A stretch of DNA of 64,000 nucleotides from a virus, in the IMG/VR virus record IMGVR_UViG_3300013094_000017, positions 62,001 through 126,000 of that record; one strand, written 5' to 3'. Under the pieces are notes generated by a model. The model was not told the origin of the DNA and searched no databases. It was given only the letters and a program-made list of their open reading frames with translations. A program made the translations under genes and the position numbers. Numbering within the stretch: position 1 is the first letter of the stretch; the number at the start of each line of letters is the position of its first letter. Shown here one piece after another: positions 1 to 7,358 of this stretch.

Positions 1-1
1 A

Positions 2-343
2 ACGAGATTTAAACCAGATTGGCGTCATTGGAAGAAATTAAACGCAAAAGATTCAGGTGGTGATCAGTTTAGTGATTGGGTTCCTCGTAATATATTGTAC
101 TTCAATCAATTCATTAAAGAATTGTTTAACACCCAGACTAAAGAAGAAGCGTTTGAGATGATTCAACAGGCTCGTCCATTCTTAACAAGTTTAGAAGGTG
201 CAAGGCTACAAGGTGGACCTGCTCAAAATACATTTACTAATTTATTTGATGTTGAAGAAATAACTACAGCAGAAGAAGTAGACTTAGAAAATCCAGACGA
301 TGACGAACTACGTGCATTAGAACAAGGACTAAATGATGAATAG
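2..343 (+). CDS. Hypothetical protein, 5' end outside window
   Basis: The reading frame is open to the left edge of the window, so the gene starts upstream; a TTG at 95 is internal and not needed as a start. The visible 113 residues begin with a Trp- and Lys-rich stretch (PDWRHWKKL) and end in a very acidic tail (ENPDDDELRALEQGLNDE). No family is recognised. Its stop overlaps the start of the next small gene by several bases, as expected for translational coupling in a packed phage operon. Confidence 0.7.
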   Translation, partial: TRFKPDWRHWKKLNAKDSGGDQFSDWVPRNILYFNQFIKELFNTQTKEEAFEMIQQARPFLTSLEGARLQGGPAQNTFTNLFDVEEITTAEEVDLENPDDDELRALEQGLNDE

Positions 344-494
344 ATTAAATGAATTAATTCAAAGACAAACTGAGTTAGAAGAACAAATTCGTACAGGTAA
401 GAGTAAGTACTTAGATGATGCTAACTGCGGCAAAGCTGAACAAGAATTAATGATTGTTACTCGTTTAATAGAAGATATCAAAAATGCAGCGTGA
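333..494 (+). CDS. Small hypothetical protein, 53 aa
   Basis: Two adjacent ATG codons (333 and 336) open a 53- or 52-residue frame that overlaps the upstream stop (341-343) and runs into the next gene, whose ATG is at 484. The product is charged and probably helical (LNELIQRQTELEEQIRTGK) with one CGKAE segment. It resembles the many short coiled proteins of T4-like genomes. No function is recognised. The overlaps on both sides support it as a real gene. Confidence 0.6.
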   Translation: MMNRLNELIQRQTELEEQIRTGKSKYLDDANCGKAEQELMIVTRLIEDIKNAA

Positions 495-1029
495 TTATAA
501 TACAGGTGTAGCAGATTCAGTAATATTCTTTATCGGTGACGAGATTGAACAAACTCCTGCATACGGATTACGAACATTATTTGTTGTAGGTGTTCACGAG
601 TCCAATGACATTCTAAAATTATTAAACACAAAACTTGCCCACAGCAACATTCAACATATCTATTTTGGGGCTAATCAGAGCTTTCCTAATCCGGACATAA
701 ACAATGCGATTGTTTGGAAAGAATGGGAAGATATGATTATCGCCTGTCTAGAAGCAGGTTATTGGTGTACTCTAGATTTAGATGTACGCTGTGCTGAAGG
801 ATTAGTAGAAGGTCCATTGGTAGAAAATCGTAGATTTATTCCACAGTTAAGTGTAAAGATTCCATACTTGACACAGTTGGGATATAATGCTACAATTAAA
901 TTAGACGACAAAGGATTTGAGGCAAGTAATCCCGGCGTCTGGTGTCATACATTACATTCATTAACTACTAGAGATTCATTCACAAGTTGGGATGAATACG
1001 GTAAAGACGAGATAATTAAACGTGATTAA
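484..1029 (+). CDS. Conserved T4-like phage protein of unknown function, 181 aa
   Basis: A globular 181-residue protein beginning MQRDYNTGVADSVIFFIGDE, with the striking segments EQTPAYGLRTLFVVGVH (residues ~23-39) and CTLDLDVRCAEGLVEGPLVE (~95-114). It looks like the conserved hypothetical proteins of environmental T4-like phages. It lies directly before the QueD-like gene, and their frames overlap by 8 bases (GTG at 1022, stop at 1027-1029). A link with deazaguanine synthesis is possible from position only; no catalytic motif is recognised. Confidence 0.7.
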   Translation: MQRDYNTGVADSVIFFIGDEIEQTPAYGLRTLFVVGVHESNDILKLLNTKLAHSNIQHIYFGANQSFPNPDINNAIVWKEWEDMIIACLEAGYWCTLDLDVRCAEGLVEGPLVENRRFIPQLSVKIPYLTQLGYNATIKLDDKGFEASNPGVWCHTLHSLTTRDSFTSWDEYGKDEIIKRD

Positions 1030-1411
1030 TAAACGAATTTGGGTAACCTTTCAAAAAGAAGGCATTCATTGCTATCCTGCGGCAGCAACTGACCCTAACC
1101 TTAATACTGGAGATGCATATGATGTATCGTTTCTTGCTAGTCCTCACCGCCACATTTTTCATTTCAGGGTGTCAATCAGTGTGTTCCATAACGACAGGGA
1201 CATCGAATTCATCCAGTTCAAACGGTGGCTTGAAACCATGTATGTGGGTAGCGGTGCCACTTTAGAACTAAATTATAAGAGCTGTGAGATGATCGCAGAT
1301 GATCTTTACAAAGAGATCGCTCAAAAGTATCCTAATCGTGATGTTTGGATAGAAGTATCCGAAGATGGCGAGAATGGGTGTTATCATGAGTACATTAGTA
1401 CTCGTTCGTAA
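1022..1411 (+). CDS. QueD-like (6-pyruvoyl-tetrahydropterin synthase fold) protein, tentative
   Basis: 129 residues with a GTG start inside the previous gene. Residues 42-48 read HRHIFHF, followed by a beta-strand and HNDRDIEFIQFKRWLE, then a helix with SCEMIADDLYKEI (~87-99) and a strand WIEVSEDGENGCYHEY (~109-124). This order matches the T-fold of QueD/PTPS: an HxH zinc motif, a strand pair, a D/EF..LK helix, and a C-terminal strand with a glutamate (E111). In QueD the enzyme makes 6-carboxytetrahydropterin from dihydroneopterin triphosphate. The usual N-terminal AAH zinc ligand and catalytic cysteine are not obvious, so function is uncertain. FolE and QueE in the same window support the assignment. 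Confidence 0.5.
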   Translation: MINKRIWVTFQKEGIHCYPAAATDPNLNTGDAYDVSFLASPHRHIFHFRVSISVFHNDRDIEFIQFKRWLETMYVGSGATLELNYKSCEMIADDLYKEIAQKYPNRDVWIEVSEDGENGCYHEYISTRS

Positions 1412-1437
1412 ACTGTCACAATCTAAGGAGATTTACC

Positions 1438-1677
1438 GTGGCTAATCCAAAATGGCTAAACAAATATCTAACAATAAAGCCAGAAGTACATAAGATCTAT
1501 GATGATCTTGATGCGTGGTTAAACTATTGCAGGTTTAACTTAACCAAGTTTGATCCAGCGGATCTATACAAGTCACCAGCTTGTAAAGAATGGCTAGAAA
1601 AACGCCGTCGTCGTCAGCAATGGCAACAACGTAATGGTCAGACCAGCAATGGTTATCAAGGTAAGAATCCACGCTAG
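1438..1677 (+). CDS. Small basic hypothetical protein, 79 aa
   Basis: GTG start at 1438 preceded by a strong ribosome binding site (AAGGAG, 1425-1430). The protein has a Trp/Tyr-rich N-terminal half (PKWLNKYLTIKPEVHKIYDD) and a C-terminal Arg/Gln-rich tail (EKRRRRQQWQQRNGQ) that could bind nucleic acid. No family is recognised. Its TAG stop shares the palindrome CTAG with the stop of the minus-strand HNH gene, so the two genes meet tail to tail. Confidence 0.65.
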   Translation: MANPKWLNKYLTIKPEVHKIYDDLDAWLNYCRFNLTKFDPADLYKSPACKEWLEKRRRRQQWQQRNGQTSNGYQGKNPR

Positions 1678-2501
1678 GAACTGTGAGTATATTGTTCCAT
1701 TAGTTGAGATAGGGTAATATGGCATTTAGTATTTTTGATAGAATTATCTAAATGCCACAACATACGCAGATTTGTCCAATGCCCTATAACCTCAGGAGAG
1801 ATTCCTTGTTTGAATCCTTCCTCTACAGAAAATATATGATCTAAATGGTATTTGTATCTTGCTCGTGGTAAGTTACTAGGGTTGATTTTATAATAATGGG
1901 TATGGTAAGATTTAGCAGTAATCTTCTTTACAGCAAGTCTATAAAGTTCTAATTCGCTACGATGCTCGTCACTTACCCAATCACCTGTAGAAATACGAGA
2001 TTTTCTAATTTTAGCAGTTACATCTTTTGATTTAGAAGGATTATCTACTCCGTATTTTTCTATACAGGTTTCCTTGTGTTTGTTTTTTACCTGTTCAGAT
2101 TTGAATGGGTTGTCTACTCCATATTTTTCTATACAGGTATTTTTTACTGTATTCCTAAATTCAGTAGATTGAGAGGCAAACTCTGTTCCGTATTTTGCCA
2201 AACAAGCGGCTTTGTATTTTTTCAAGAATGCTGGATTACGATTCCTGCAAGAAGAAGAGCAGTTTTGGGTATACCCGCTCCGGAGTCCGGTAAATCTTAA
2301 AGGGTTAACACGGCATACTGGACATAATATCGGAATGACAGATCCTTCTAAATATAATTCGTGAAATGCTTTTTGAAACAACGGCCATTCTGAAGGATAT
2401 TCTGTTAAACAAGTTCCAATATAGTTCTTGATTATAGGTCGTAAATCTGTTATTTTATTTGGATAAGTTTCTATTAACTTTTTTATTTCATTTTTAGTCA
2501 T
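1674..2501 (-). CDS. HNH homing endonuclease
   Basis: 275 residues. A Cys4 zinc-ribbon-like region (C60, C63, C81, C85) is followed by three imperfect repeats of ~23 residues around a C-x2-KYG core (residues ~100, 123, 146; CIEKYGVDNPFKS and CIEKYGVDNPSKS), a DNA-binding array common in phage homing enzymes. The HNH nuclease follows: LDHIFSVEEGF at 220-230 and NLRMLW..N..K at ~244-257. It is on the strand opposite to its neighbours, has its own late-type promoter (2536-2543), and ends exactly at the 3' end of the + strand gene before it. These are signs of a free-standing mobile gene. Confidence 0.85.
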   Translation of the reverse strand: MTKNEIKKLIETYPNKITDLRPIIKNYIGTCLTEYPSEWPLFQKAFHELYLEGSVIPILCPVCRVNPLRFTGLRSGYTQNCSSSCRNRNPAFLKKYKAACLAKYGTEFASQSTEFRNTVKNTCIEKYGVDNPFKSEQVKNKHKETCIEKYGVDNPSKSKDVTAKIRKSRISTGDWVSDEHRSELELYRLAVKKITAKSYHTHYYKINPSNLPRARYKYHLDHIFSVEEGFKQGISPEVIGHWTNLRMLWHLDNSIKNTKCHITLSQLMEQYTHSS

Positions 2502-2506
2502 AATAC

Positions 2507-2535
2507 TTGACTCTCAATAATAAGTAGTATATACT
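2507..2535 (+). promoter_or_regulatory. Sigma70-type promoter for the glycosyltransferase operon
   Basis: TTGACT (2507-2512), a 17-base spacer and TATACT (2530-2535). It sits in the gap between the minus-strand HNH gene and the + strand glycosyltransferase gene, whose GGAGG ribosome binding site and ATG (2568) follow. Confidence 0.65.
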
Positions 2536-2543
2536 TATTTATA
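2536..2543 (-). promoter_or_regulatory. T4-type late promoter box (TATAAATA) for the HNH gene
   Basis: Read on the minus strand this is exactly TATAAATA, the T4 late promoter core recognised by the gp55 sigma factor, 34 bases upstream of the HNH start at 2501. A gp55 homologue is encoded in this window (51824-52738). Confidence 0.6.
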
Positions 2544-2567
2544 CATTATGGCACGGAGGCTTACTTA

Positions 2568-3674
2568 ATGAAACCTACAATTTGGATTTTCTCGCTTGAG
2601 CCAATTGAAACCAGATATACAGCACAATGGCATAAACATATTCCAAAACTACTCAAGAACAACTTAGGAGATAAGTTTAATATAGTTCAGGTTGATGGTA
2701 TCCAGAAAGACAGCCAACTTACTCCGGGTGCTTTCTTAAACTTTTCAGATACTAACTATTGGAAAAGTTCGCAATTATGTAATTTTTTAGAGCATCATAA
2801 TAGAGGAGAAACTTCCACCGACGATCACATCCTTTTTACCGACGCTTGGAATCCTACGGTTATCCAACTCAAATATATGAAGGATCTGTTAGGCTTTAAC
2901 TGGACCTTACACGGTATGTTCCACGCGGGGTCATATGATCCTCAGGACTTCTTGGGTAGATTAATTGGTCCTGCGGCTTGGGTTAGAAATGCTGAGAAGA
3001 GCTTCTTTGCAGCCATCGATCACAACTACTTTGCAACTAGATTCCATATAGATATGTTTGTTGACAATCTACTAGAAAATGGAGTACCGCGTGAGAATCC
3101 GTGGGCTGATGAAGATAAAGCAAGTTTGCTTATGAACTATAAGATTGTACGTAGTGGTTGGCCTATGGAATATATGGAACATACCTTAGATATCTATAAA
3201 GGTATGCCCAAGCGCGATCTTATCTTATTTCCTCATCGTATCGCTCCTGAGAAACAGGTTGAGATATTTAGAGATCTAGCACAGGCATTACCGCAGTTCG
3301 AATGGGTTATTTGTCAAGAACAACAATTAACAAAGAACGAATATCACAATCTATTAGGTGAAGCTAAGATGGTGTTTAGTGCTAACCTACAAGAAACATT
3401 GGGCATTAGTATGTACGAAGGTGCATTACTAGATGCTATCCCAATGGTTCCAGACAGATTGAGCTACAGTGAAATGTTTGCTAATGTTTGGAAATACCCA
3501 AGTGAGTGGACAGAATCATGGGACAGCTATCTTACCCATAGAAAAGAACTATGTGAGCTGATCGTTGATTATATGGAAAATTATAACGAGTATGTTAAAT
3601 TTATTAAGCAACAGGCATATAGTTTAACCAAAGAGTTTTTCAATGCTGGACAATTATTAGAGAGATTAAAATGA
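2568..3674 (+). CDS. GT-B glycosyltransferase (group 1/GT4-like)
   Basis: 368 residues. The C-terminal half carries the typical GT4 donor-binding pattern: FPHRIAPEKQVEIFRDLA (~218-235), EWVICQEQQ, and the SANLQETLGISMYEGALLDA segment (~270-289) with the conserved E..G....EA-like arrangement. The N-terminal half is an alpha/beta domain with DHILFTDAWNP. It probably transfers a sugar from a nucleotide donor to a glycan, protein or DNA; the acceptor cannot be read. A good GGAGG site precedes ATG 2568. The next gene, a UDP-glucose-dehydrogenase-like protein, overlaps by 4 bases, so the two likely act on the same nucleotide-sugar chemistry. Confidence 0.75.
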   Translation: MKPTIWIFSLEPIETRYTAQWHKHIPKLLKNNLGDKFNIVQVDGIQKDSQLTPGAFLNFSDTNYWKSSQLCNFLEHHNRGETSTDDHILFTDAWNPTVIQLKYMKDLLGFNWTLHGMFHAGSYDPQDFLGRLIGPAAWVRNAEKSFFAAIDHNYFATRFHIDMFVDNLLENGVPRENPWADEDKASLLMNYKIVRSGWPMEYMEHTLDIYKGMPKRDLILFPHRIAPEKQVEIFRDLAQALPQFEWVICQEQQLTKNEYHNLLGEAKMVFSANLQETLGISMYEGALLDAIPMVPDRLSYSEMFANVWKYPSEWTESWDSYLTHRKELCELIVDYMENYNEYVKFIKQQAYSLTKEFFNAGQLLERLK

Positions 3675-4441
3675 AGATTGGAATTATCGGATTAGGATTC
3701 GTAGGTGGTGCTGTTAAGGCAGCGCACGATTTAGTAGGTATTGAAACAGTTGATGTAGATCCTCATAAGGGATTGCCAGCAACATTAGCTGATGCTAAAG
3801 CGTGTGATGCTATCTACATCTGCGTGCCTAGCCCTATTGGATCAGATGGTGCTTGCGATACCAGCATCTTAGAAAACGTTATGGAACAGCTAACAGATTA
3901 CACTGGCCCTATCATTAGTAAGGTCACTGCGCCACCTAGCGTATATGTTCGCTTACAAGAAAGTCATAAGAATCTTATTCATGCTCCAGAATTCTTAGTT
4001 GCGGCAACTGCTAACGAAGATTACATCAACGGTACTTATGCCATTATCGGTGGATATGAACCTTATGCTACTCAGGCAGAAGCGGCTATCTTGGCAGCGC
4101 AACGCCGAGTAACTAACATTACTAAGATCGGAATAGGCGAGGCAGCATTAACAAAATATGCTATCAATACATTCTTATCTACAAAAGTTATCTTTATGAA
4201 TGAGCTAAAGGCACTTGCTGACGCTGCTGGAATTGATTACAATGTAGTTAAAGATACTATTCAGTTTGATTCACGTCAGGGTAATAGTCATTTTGATGTA
4301 CCTGGTCCAGATGGTAAGTTTGGATTCGGTGGTGCTTGCTTTCCAAAAGATACTTCGGCATTATTAAAATACGCTGAAGGATTAGGAGTTGAGTTAAGTG
4401 TATTAGCAAGTGCTGTGGCGAAAAATAAAATCATTCGTTAG
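3671..4441 (+). CDS. Short UDP-glucose/GDP-mannose dehydrogenase-family protein
   Basis: 256 residues beginning with a Rossmann NAD-binding motif (KIGIIGLGFVGGAV, residues 2-15) and containing YICVPSP, the helical middle segment IGIGEAALTKYAINTFLSTK (~154-173) and the active-site motif GFGGACFPKDT near residue 220, where the cysteine is the catalytic nucleophile in this family. Normal family members are about 390-450 residues. The C-terminal UDP-sugar-binding domain is absent: the protein stops shortly after the catalytic cysteine. It overlaps the glycosyltransferase gene by 4 bases (ATGA). It may use a different substrate or act with a partner. Confidence 0.75.
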   Translation: MKIGIIGLGFVGGAVKAAHDLVGIETVDVDPHKGLPATLADAKACDAIYICVPSPIGSDGACDTSILENVMEQLTDYTGPIISKVTAPPSVYVRLQESHKNLIHAPEFLVAATANEDYINGTYAIIGGYEPYATQAEAAILAAQRRVTNITKIGIGEAALTKYAINTFLSTKVIFMNELKALADAAGIDYNVVKDTIQFDSRQGNSHFDVPGPDGKFGFGGACFPKDTSALLKYAEGLGVELSVLASAVAKNKIIR

Positions 4442-4470
4442 TTGACAGAGCCTAAATAACCCTATATAAT
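4442..4470 (+). promoter_or_regulatory. Perfect-consensus sigma70 promoter before folE
   Basis: TTGACA (4442-4447), exactly 17 bases, TATAAT (4465-4470). This is an exact match to the bacterial housekeeping consensus, 45 bases before the folE ATG. It implies strong early transcription by unmodified host RNA polymerase. Confidence 0.8.
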
Positions 4471-4514
4471 ATTATTAAACATGGCAATCCATCTGCCTTA
4501 TCATCGGAGATAAA

Positions 4515-5213
4515 ATGGTAGCAAAATACACACCAGTTAGCGAAACTATTCGCAACAACTTAAAGAAAGACAACAAACGTTTCTGGGCTGGAGATAACAT
4601 CTCAGAATACATCACAGAAGAAAACAAAGCCCTATTAATTGACGAAGCAACTCTAGCATTTGAAGGTGTGCTTGATACATTGTTAATTGATCGTGAAAAC
4701 GATCCTAACAGTCATGGTACAGCTAGACGTTTAGCCAAAATGTACTTTAATGAGATCATGGCCGGACGTTATGAACCTAATCCAGATGCTACAGCATTTC
4801 CAAATGACAGCGAAGATCGTTATGAAGGTATGCTAGTAGTTCGCAGTGAACTACGCAGTATGTGTAGTCATCATCACCAACCGGTGGCGGGGGTTGCGTA
4901 TATTGGGATTATTGCCGCTCAAAAGCTCATTGGTTTGTCTAAGTACACTCGTATTGCTCAGTGGTGTTCTCGTCGTGGTACTCTACAAGAAGAACTATGT
5001 AATGACATTGCTAGAGAGATTATGAAAGCAACAGGTAGTGAGGATGTAGCAGTTTATATAGAAGCCGAACACGGATGTTGCGTTAATAGAGGCATAATGG
5101 CACATTCGAGCTTAACCCAAACAACTGTATTACATGGTGCGTTTAAGAATGACTCAAGTACCAAAAAAGAGTTCTTTGATAATATCAAACTACAAGCAAG
5201 AAACGGCAAGTAA
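4515..5213 (+). CDS. folE: GTP cyclohydrolase I
   Basis: 232 residues, full length for the family. The enzyme converts GTP to 7,8-dihydroneopterin triphosphate, the entry to folate and to 7-deazaguanine (preQ0) synthesis. Visible signatures: zinc ligands in RSMCSHHHQPVAG (C117, H120) and HGCCVNRGI (C188 or C189), the substrate-binding KLIGLSKYTRI (137-147), and the canonical C-terminal tail TTVLHGAF..D..TKKEFF (~203-221). GGAG precedes ATG 4515. Its 3' end is overlapped antisense by an HNH gene, and a second diverged copy of its C-terminal tail lies at 6132-6233. With QueE and a QueD-like protein nearby, deazaguanine synthesis is the likelier role, though folate cannot be excluded because DHFR and ThyA are also encoded. 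Confidence 0.92.
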   Translation: MVAKYTPVSETIRNNLKKDNKRFWAGDNISEYITEENKALLIDEATLAFEGVLDTLLIDRENDPNSHGTARRLAKMYFNEIMAGRYEPNPDATAFPNDSEDRYEGMLVVRSELRSMCSHHHQPVAGVAYIGIIAAQKLIGLSKYTRIAQWCSRRGTLQEELCNDIAREIMKATGSEDVAVYIEAEHGCCVNRGIMAHSSLTQTTVLHGAFKNDSSTKKEFFDNIKLQARNGK

Positions 5214-5858
5214 ACTAAATCCATTCTCTCTCCAAGTTTTAGAGGAATCGATATTTAGGTGATCAATTTTCTTGCTTGCCCTACCATTGGTCACAGGGTA
5301 AGCATCTAAATTATTATAGATAGTGTTTAATGTCCATTCGGGGATATTTAGAACTTTGTGTATTTCTTTCTTAGTTTTGAATATGCCGACTGGAGTAATG
5401 AATTTGTCTTTCAAAACACGAGGCGGGATGAAGTCTTTGGCAGCTCTATTTGCTTTCCAAGAGTTTAATCGTTTTTCCTGTATTGTAGGATTTTTCATAG
5501 GATTATTAATGAGCATACGCAGACGAACTTGCTCAATAAGTTTGGGGGTAGAAAAAATGTTTTCTTTTCCTCGTCGATATCTAGGGCCATTAAACGCACT
5601 TGATTTATTGAAGAAGCCATAAGCGTGACGCATTTTAATTTCATCTTGGAAATTATCCTGCATTTTGATTAGAAGGCAATGACACACTCGATGTTCTTTA
5701 TAGGTTAAATCTACTAAATTAGTAGGATCGTTTGTTCCACCTAACGATTTAGGAATGATATGATGGCATTGATTAAATTTAGAAGATTTTGTTCTATTTT
5801 CATTTAATGCTCTTGTAATTATTCTATAATATGTTATACTATATTTGTTAGTAATCAT
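5190..5858 (-). CDS. HNH homing endonuclease at the folE 3' end
   Basis: The frame could start at 5870, but the ATG at 5858 has a GAGG ribosome site 8 bases upstream and is preferred (222 residues). The N-terminal HNH nuclease reads QCHHIIPKSLGGTNDPTNLV..T..EHRVCH, with the zinc/catalytic histidines. A DNA-binding C-terminal part of NUMOD type follows (FITPVGIFKTKKEIHKVLNI..WTL) and ends in the W-x-ENGF motif often seen in phage HNH enzymes. The last 24 bases are antisense to the end of folE. A duplicated folE tail lies on its other side, which suggests the element arrived by recombination at folE. Confidence 0.85.
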   Translation of the reverse strand: MITNKYSITYYRIITRALNENRTKSSKFNQCHHIIPKSLGGTNDPTNLVDLTYKEHRVCHCLLIKMQDNFQDEIKMRHAYGFFNKSSAFNGPRYRRGKENIFSTPKLIEQVRLRMLINNPMKNPTIQEKRLNSWKANRAAKDFIPPRVLKDKFITPVGIFKTKKEIHKVLNIPEWTLNTIYNNLDAYPVTNGRASKKIDHLNIDSSKTWRENGFSLLAVSCL

Positions 5859-5884
5859 AATACGCCTCATAAATTCTATATTAT

Positions 5885-5892
5885 TATTTATC
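5885..5892 (-). promoter_or_regulatory. Late-type promoter box (GATAAATA) for the folE-linked HNH gene
   Basis: On the minus strand the sequence is GATAAATA, one base from the T4 late core, 26 bases before the preferred HNH start at 5858. Other homing genes in the window have similar boxes. Confidence 0.4.
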
Positions 5893-5919
5893 TGGTTGAT
5901 GCGAAAATAGAGGTATTAA

Positions 5920-6135
5920 ATGAACGAGAAGATTAAACAACTTGCTGAACAGGCTGATAATTTTGCTGATGATAAAATTCGGATGCCTGGAGAATATCAC
6001 CCAGATTGGCATGATGTGCGAGATGAAAAGTTTGCCGAGTTGATTGTTAAGGAATGTAGTAATTTCTTGAAAGATACATTGGACGATCATTTTGCGGCAG
6101 AACAGTTAGAAGAACATTTCGGAGTTGAAGAATGA
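5920..6135 (+). CDS. Small conserved T4-like phage protein, 71 aa
   Basis: A small acidic protein of the type MNEKIKQLAEQA...DEKFAELIVKECSNFL, a pattern common among short T4-like phage proteins whose function is unknown. An AGAGG ribosome site precedes the ATG. Its TGA stop overlaps the ATG of the 33-residue FolE-tail fragment (ATGA at 6132-6135), and it lies between the HNH gene and that fragment. Confidence 0.65.
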   Translation: MNEKIKQLAEQADNFADDKIRMPGEYHPDWHDVRDEKFAELIVKECSNFLKDTLDDHFAAEQLEEHFGVEE

Positions 6136-6233
6136 ACACAACTGTTCTTAAGGGTGCATTTAAATCTGATCCAGATACTAAGAAAGAGTTCTTTGACAAT
6201 ATTAAACTTCAACAGGAATTTGCTCCAAGATGA
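6132..6233 (+). pseudogene. Detached FolE C-terminal tail (33-aa ORF)
   Basis: The 33 codons begin MNTTVLKGAFKSDPDTKKEF and match the last ~30 residues of FolE in this window (TTVLHGAFKNDSSTKKEFF), which is also the usual C-terminal end of GTP cyclohydrolase I. DNA identity to the folE end at 5120-5208 looks to be roughly 70%, so the copies have diverged. The frame is intact, with an ATG and ATGA overlaps on both sides, so it may be translated. The simplest reading is a remnant of the original folE end, displaced when the HNH element with its own folE tail recombined in. Confidence 0.7.
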
Positions 6234-6466
6234 TAGGCGCTGACGTAGTATGGTTTGGTGTAGGATTAGTCTTTGGAATATTCTTTGGCCTTAACCTTTA
6301 CAATGATCGCAAGGCTAGTGATAAACAAAAGGCCTACGAACAAATAGATGAGCAGGTACGTAAAGATCTTATTCGCTATAAGAACATGAGCGAAAGTTTG
6401 TTAGAAGATGTTAAATTTTGGCGTCATCGCGCTAATACATTAAGAGATATAAAGGAAAAGAAATGA
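6230..6466 (+). CDS. Small membrane-anchored coiled protein, 78 aa
   Basis: The N-terminus is one hydrophobic span (VVWFGVGLVFGIFFGLNLY, residues ~6-24), followed by a charged helical tail (DRKASDKQKAYEQIDEQVRK) likely to form a coiled coil in the cytoplasm. It looks like a single-pass inner-membrane protein. The start overlaps the preceding TGA by ATGA and its end overlaps the next gene by 4 bases. No family is recognised. Confidence 0.65.
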   Translation: MIGADVVWFGVGLVFGIFFGLNLYNDRKASDKQKAYEQIDEQVRKDLIRYKNMSESLLEDVKFWRHRANTLRDIKEKK

Positions 6467-6669
6467 CACCTAGCGTAGAAAATATGAAACAAGGAACCTG
6501 CGGTTGTGGACGCAGTTTAAGTGGTGATTGCGATGGCAGTCATGCTTTGAGTGAAGAAATGTGGCAGAATAAACTAGATCAATTAATTCGTGAAGAAAAA
6601 GAACTTAAAGACGAATTAGACGATGACGATATTGACGATAATCACAATGTTAGCAACCAAGGAGGTTAG
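6463..6669 (+). CDS. CDGSH-like iron-sulfur protein, 68 aa
   Basis: Residues ~12-28 read GTCGCGRSLSGDCDGSH, close to the CDGSH 2Fe-2S motif (C-x-C-x2-S...C-D-G-x-H), with three cysteines and one histidine as cluster ligands. The spacing between the Ser and the third Cys is one residue shorter than in mitoNEET, as in other phage versions. The C-terminal half is an acidic helix (LIREEKELKDELDDDDIDD). Related small proteins occur in environmental T4-like phages; their role is unknown, perhaps redox or electron transfer. Confidence 0.65.
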   Translation: MTPSVENMKQGTCGCGRSLSGDCDGSHALSEEMWQNKLDQLIREEKELKDELDDDDIDDNHNVSNQGG

Positions 6670-6672
6670 TAA

Positions 6673-7020
6673 ATGAGTACAGGAATAAGTGTAGGTTATA
6701 AAGAATCAAATCGTTCAAATCGTAGAGAAACCCCAACAGGTAGAGGCATGTTAAAGAACTTAATTATCAAATGGGCAGATGCTATCTATCGTAATGAAAG
6801 CAATAAACTAACTACAATCGAAATGTCTGATCCGAGCATCAATAGCGATAAAGGTATTAACTTTAGTGTGTATAAAGCTAATGGTGGTATGGTAATCGAA
6901 ACACGGTTCTACGATGATAGTAAGGATCGCAATCGTCGTGGCTTATATGTTATTACAGAAGAACAAGATATGGGTCAAGAGATTGCTAAGATCATCACAA
7001 TCGAATCATTAAAACAATGA
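6673..7020 (+). CDS. Conserved T4-like phage protein, 115 aa
   Basis: A 115-residue globular protein with a basic N-terminus (ESNRSNRRETPTGRG) and an alpha/beta body ending TEEQDMGQEIAKIITIESLK. AGGAGG lies immediately upstream of ATG 6673. The stop overlaps the next ATG (ATGA at 7017). It resembles conserved hypotheticals of cyanophage-type T4 relatives; no function is known. Confidence 0.65.
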   Translation: MSTGISVGYKESNRSNRRETPTGRGMLKNLIIKWADAIYRNESNKLTTIEMSDPSINSDKGINFSVYKANGGMVIETRFYDDSKDRNRRGLYVITEEQDMGQEIAKIITIESLKQ

Positions 7021-7358
7021 GTCAAATATTTCTCCCCGCTGGTGCATCTGCTAACAAGTCTGGTAATAATACCGTGATTGGTGGCGCTATTAACAATATT
7101 ACCATAGCAAATGGTGGTACAGGATATGGGGCTGGAAGCAACACTACATTTAGCGGTGCTGGTACAGCTGGTACAGTAGGACCGACAGGAACTTTTGGAT
7201 GGTCTTATACCGATCAACAGCACGAGTGGATGTTAGAATATAAACTCGATCCTATTAAAATGGGCCTGATGTGTGAAAAATTTCCAGCACTAGCTAAGAG
7301 TTGGAGTCAGTTTAAAATGTTGTATAATCTATGTAAATCGGAAGAAGAGAATGGATAA
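7017..7358 (+). CDS. Glycine-rich hypothetical protein, 113 aa
   Basis: The first ~60 residues are Gly/Ser/Thr/Asn-rich with short repeats (IANGGTGYGAGSN, SGAGTAGTVGPTGTFG). The last 50 form a conserved-looking helical region with YKLDPIKMGLMCEKFPALAK. The GGTGY element resembles the repeated G-x-GY segments of the giant tail protein in this window. ATGA overlap upstream and 8-base overlap downstream place it in the same operon. Function unknown. Confidence 0.6.
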   Translation: MSQIFLPAGASANKSGNNTVIGGAINNITIANGGTGYGAGSNTTFSGAGTAGTVGPTGTFGWSYTDQQHEWMLEYKLDPIKMGLMCEKFPALAKSWSQFKMLYNLCKSEEENG

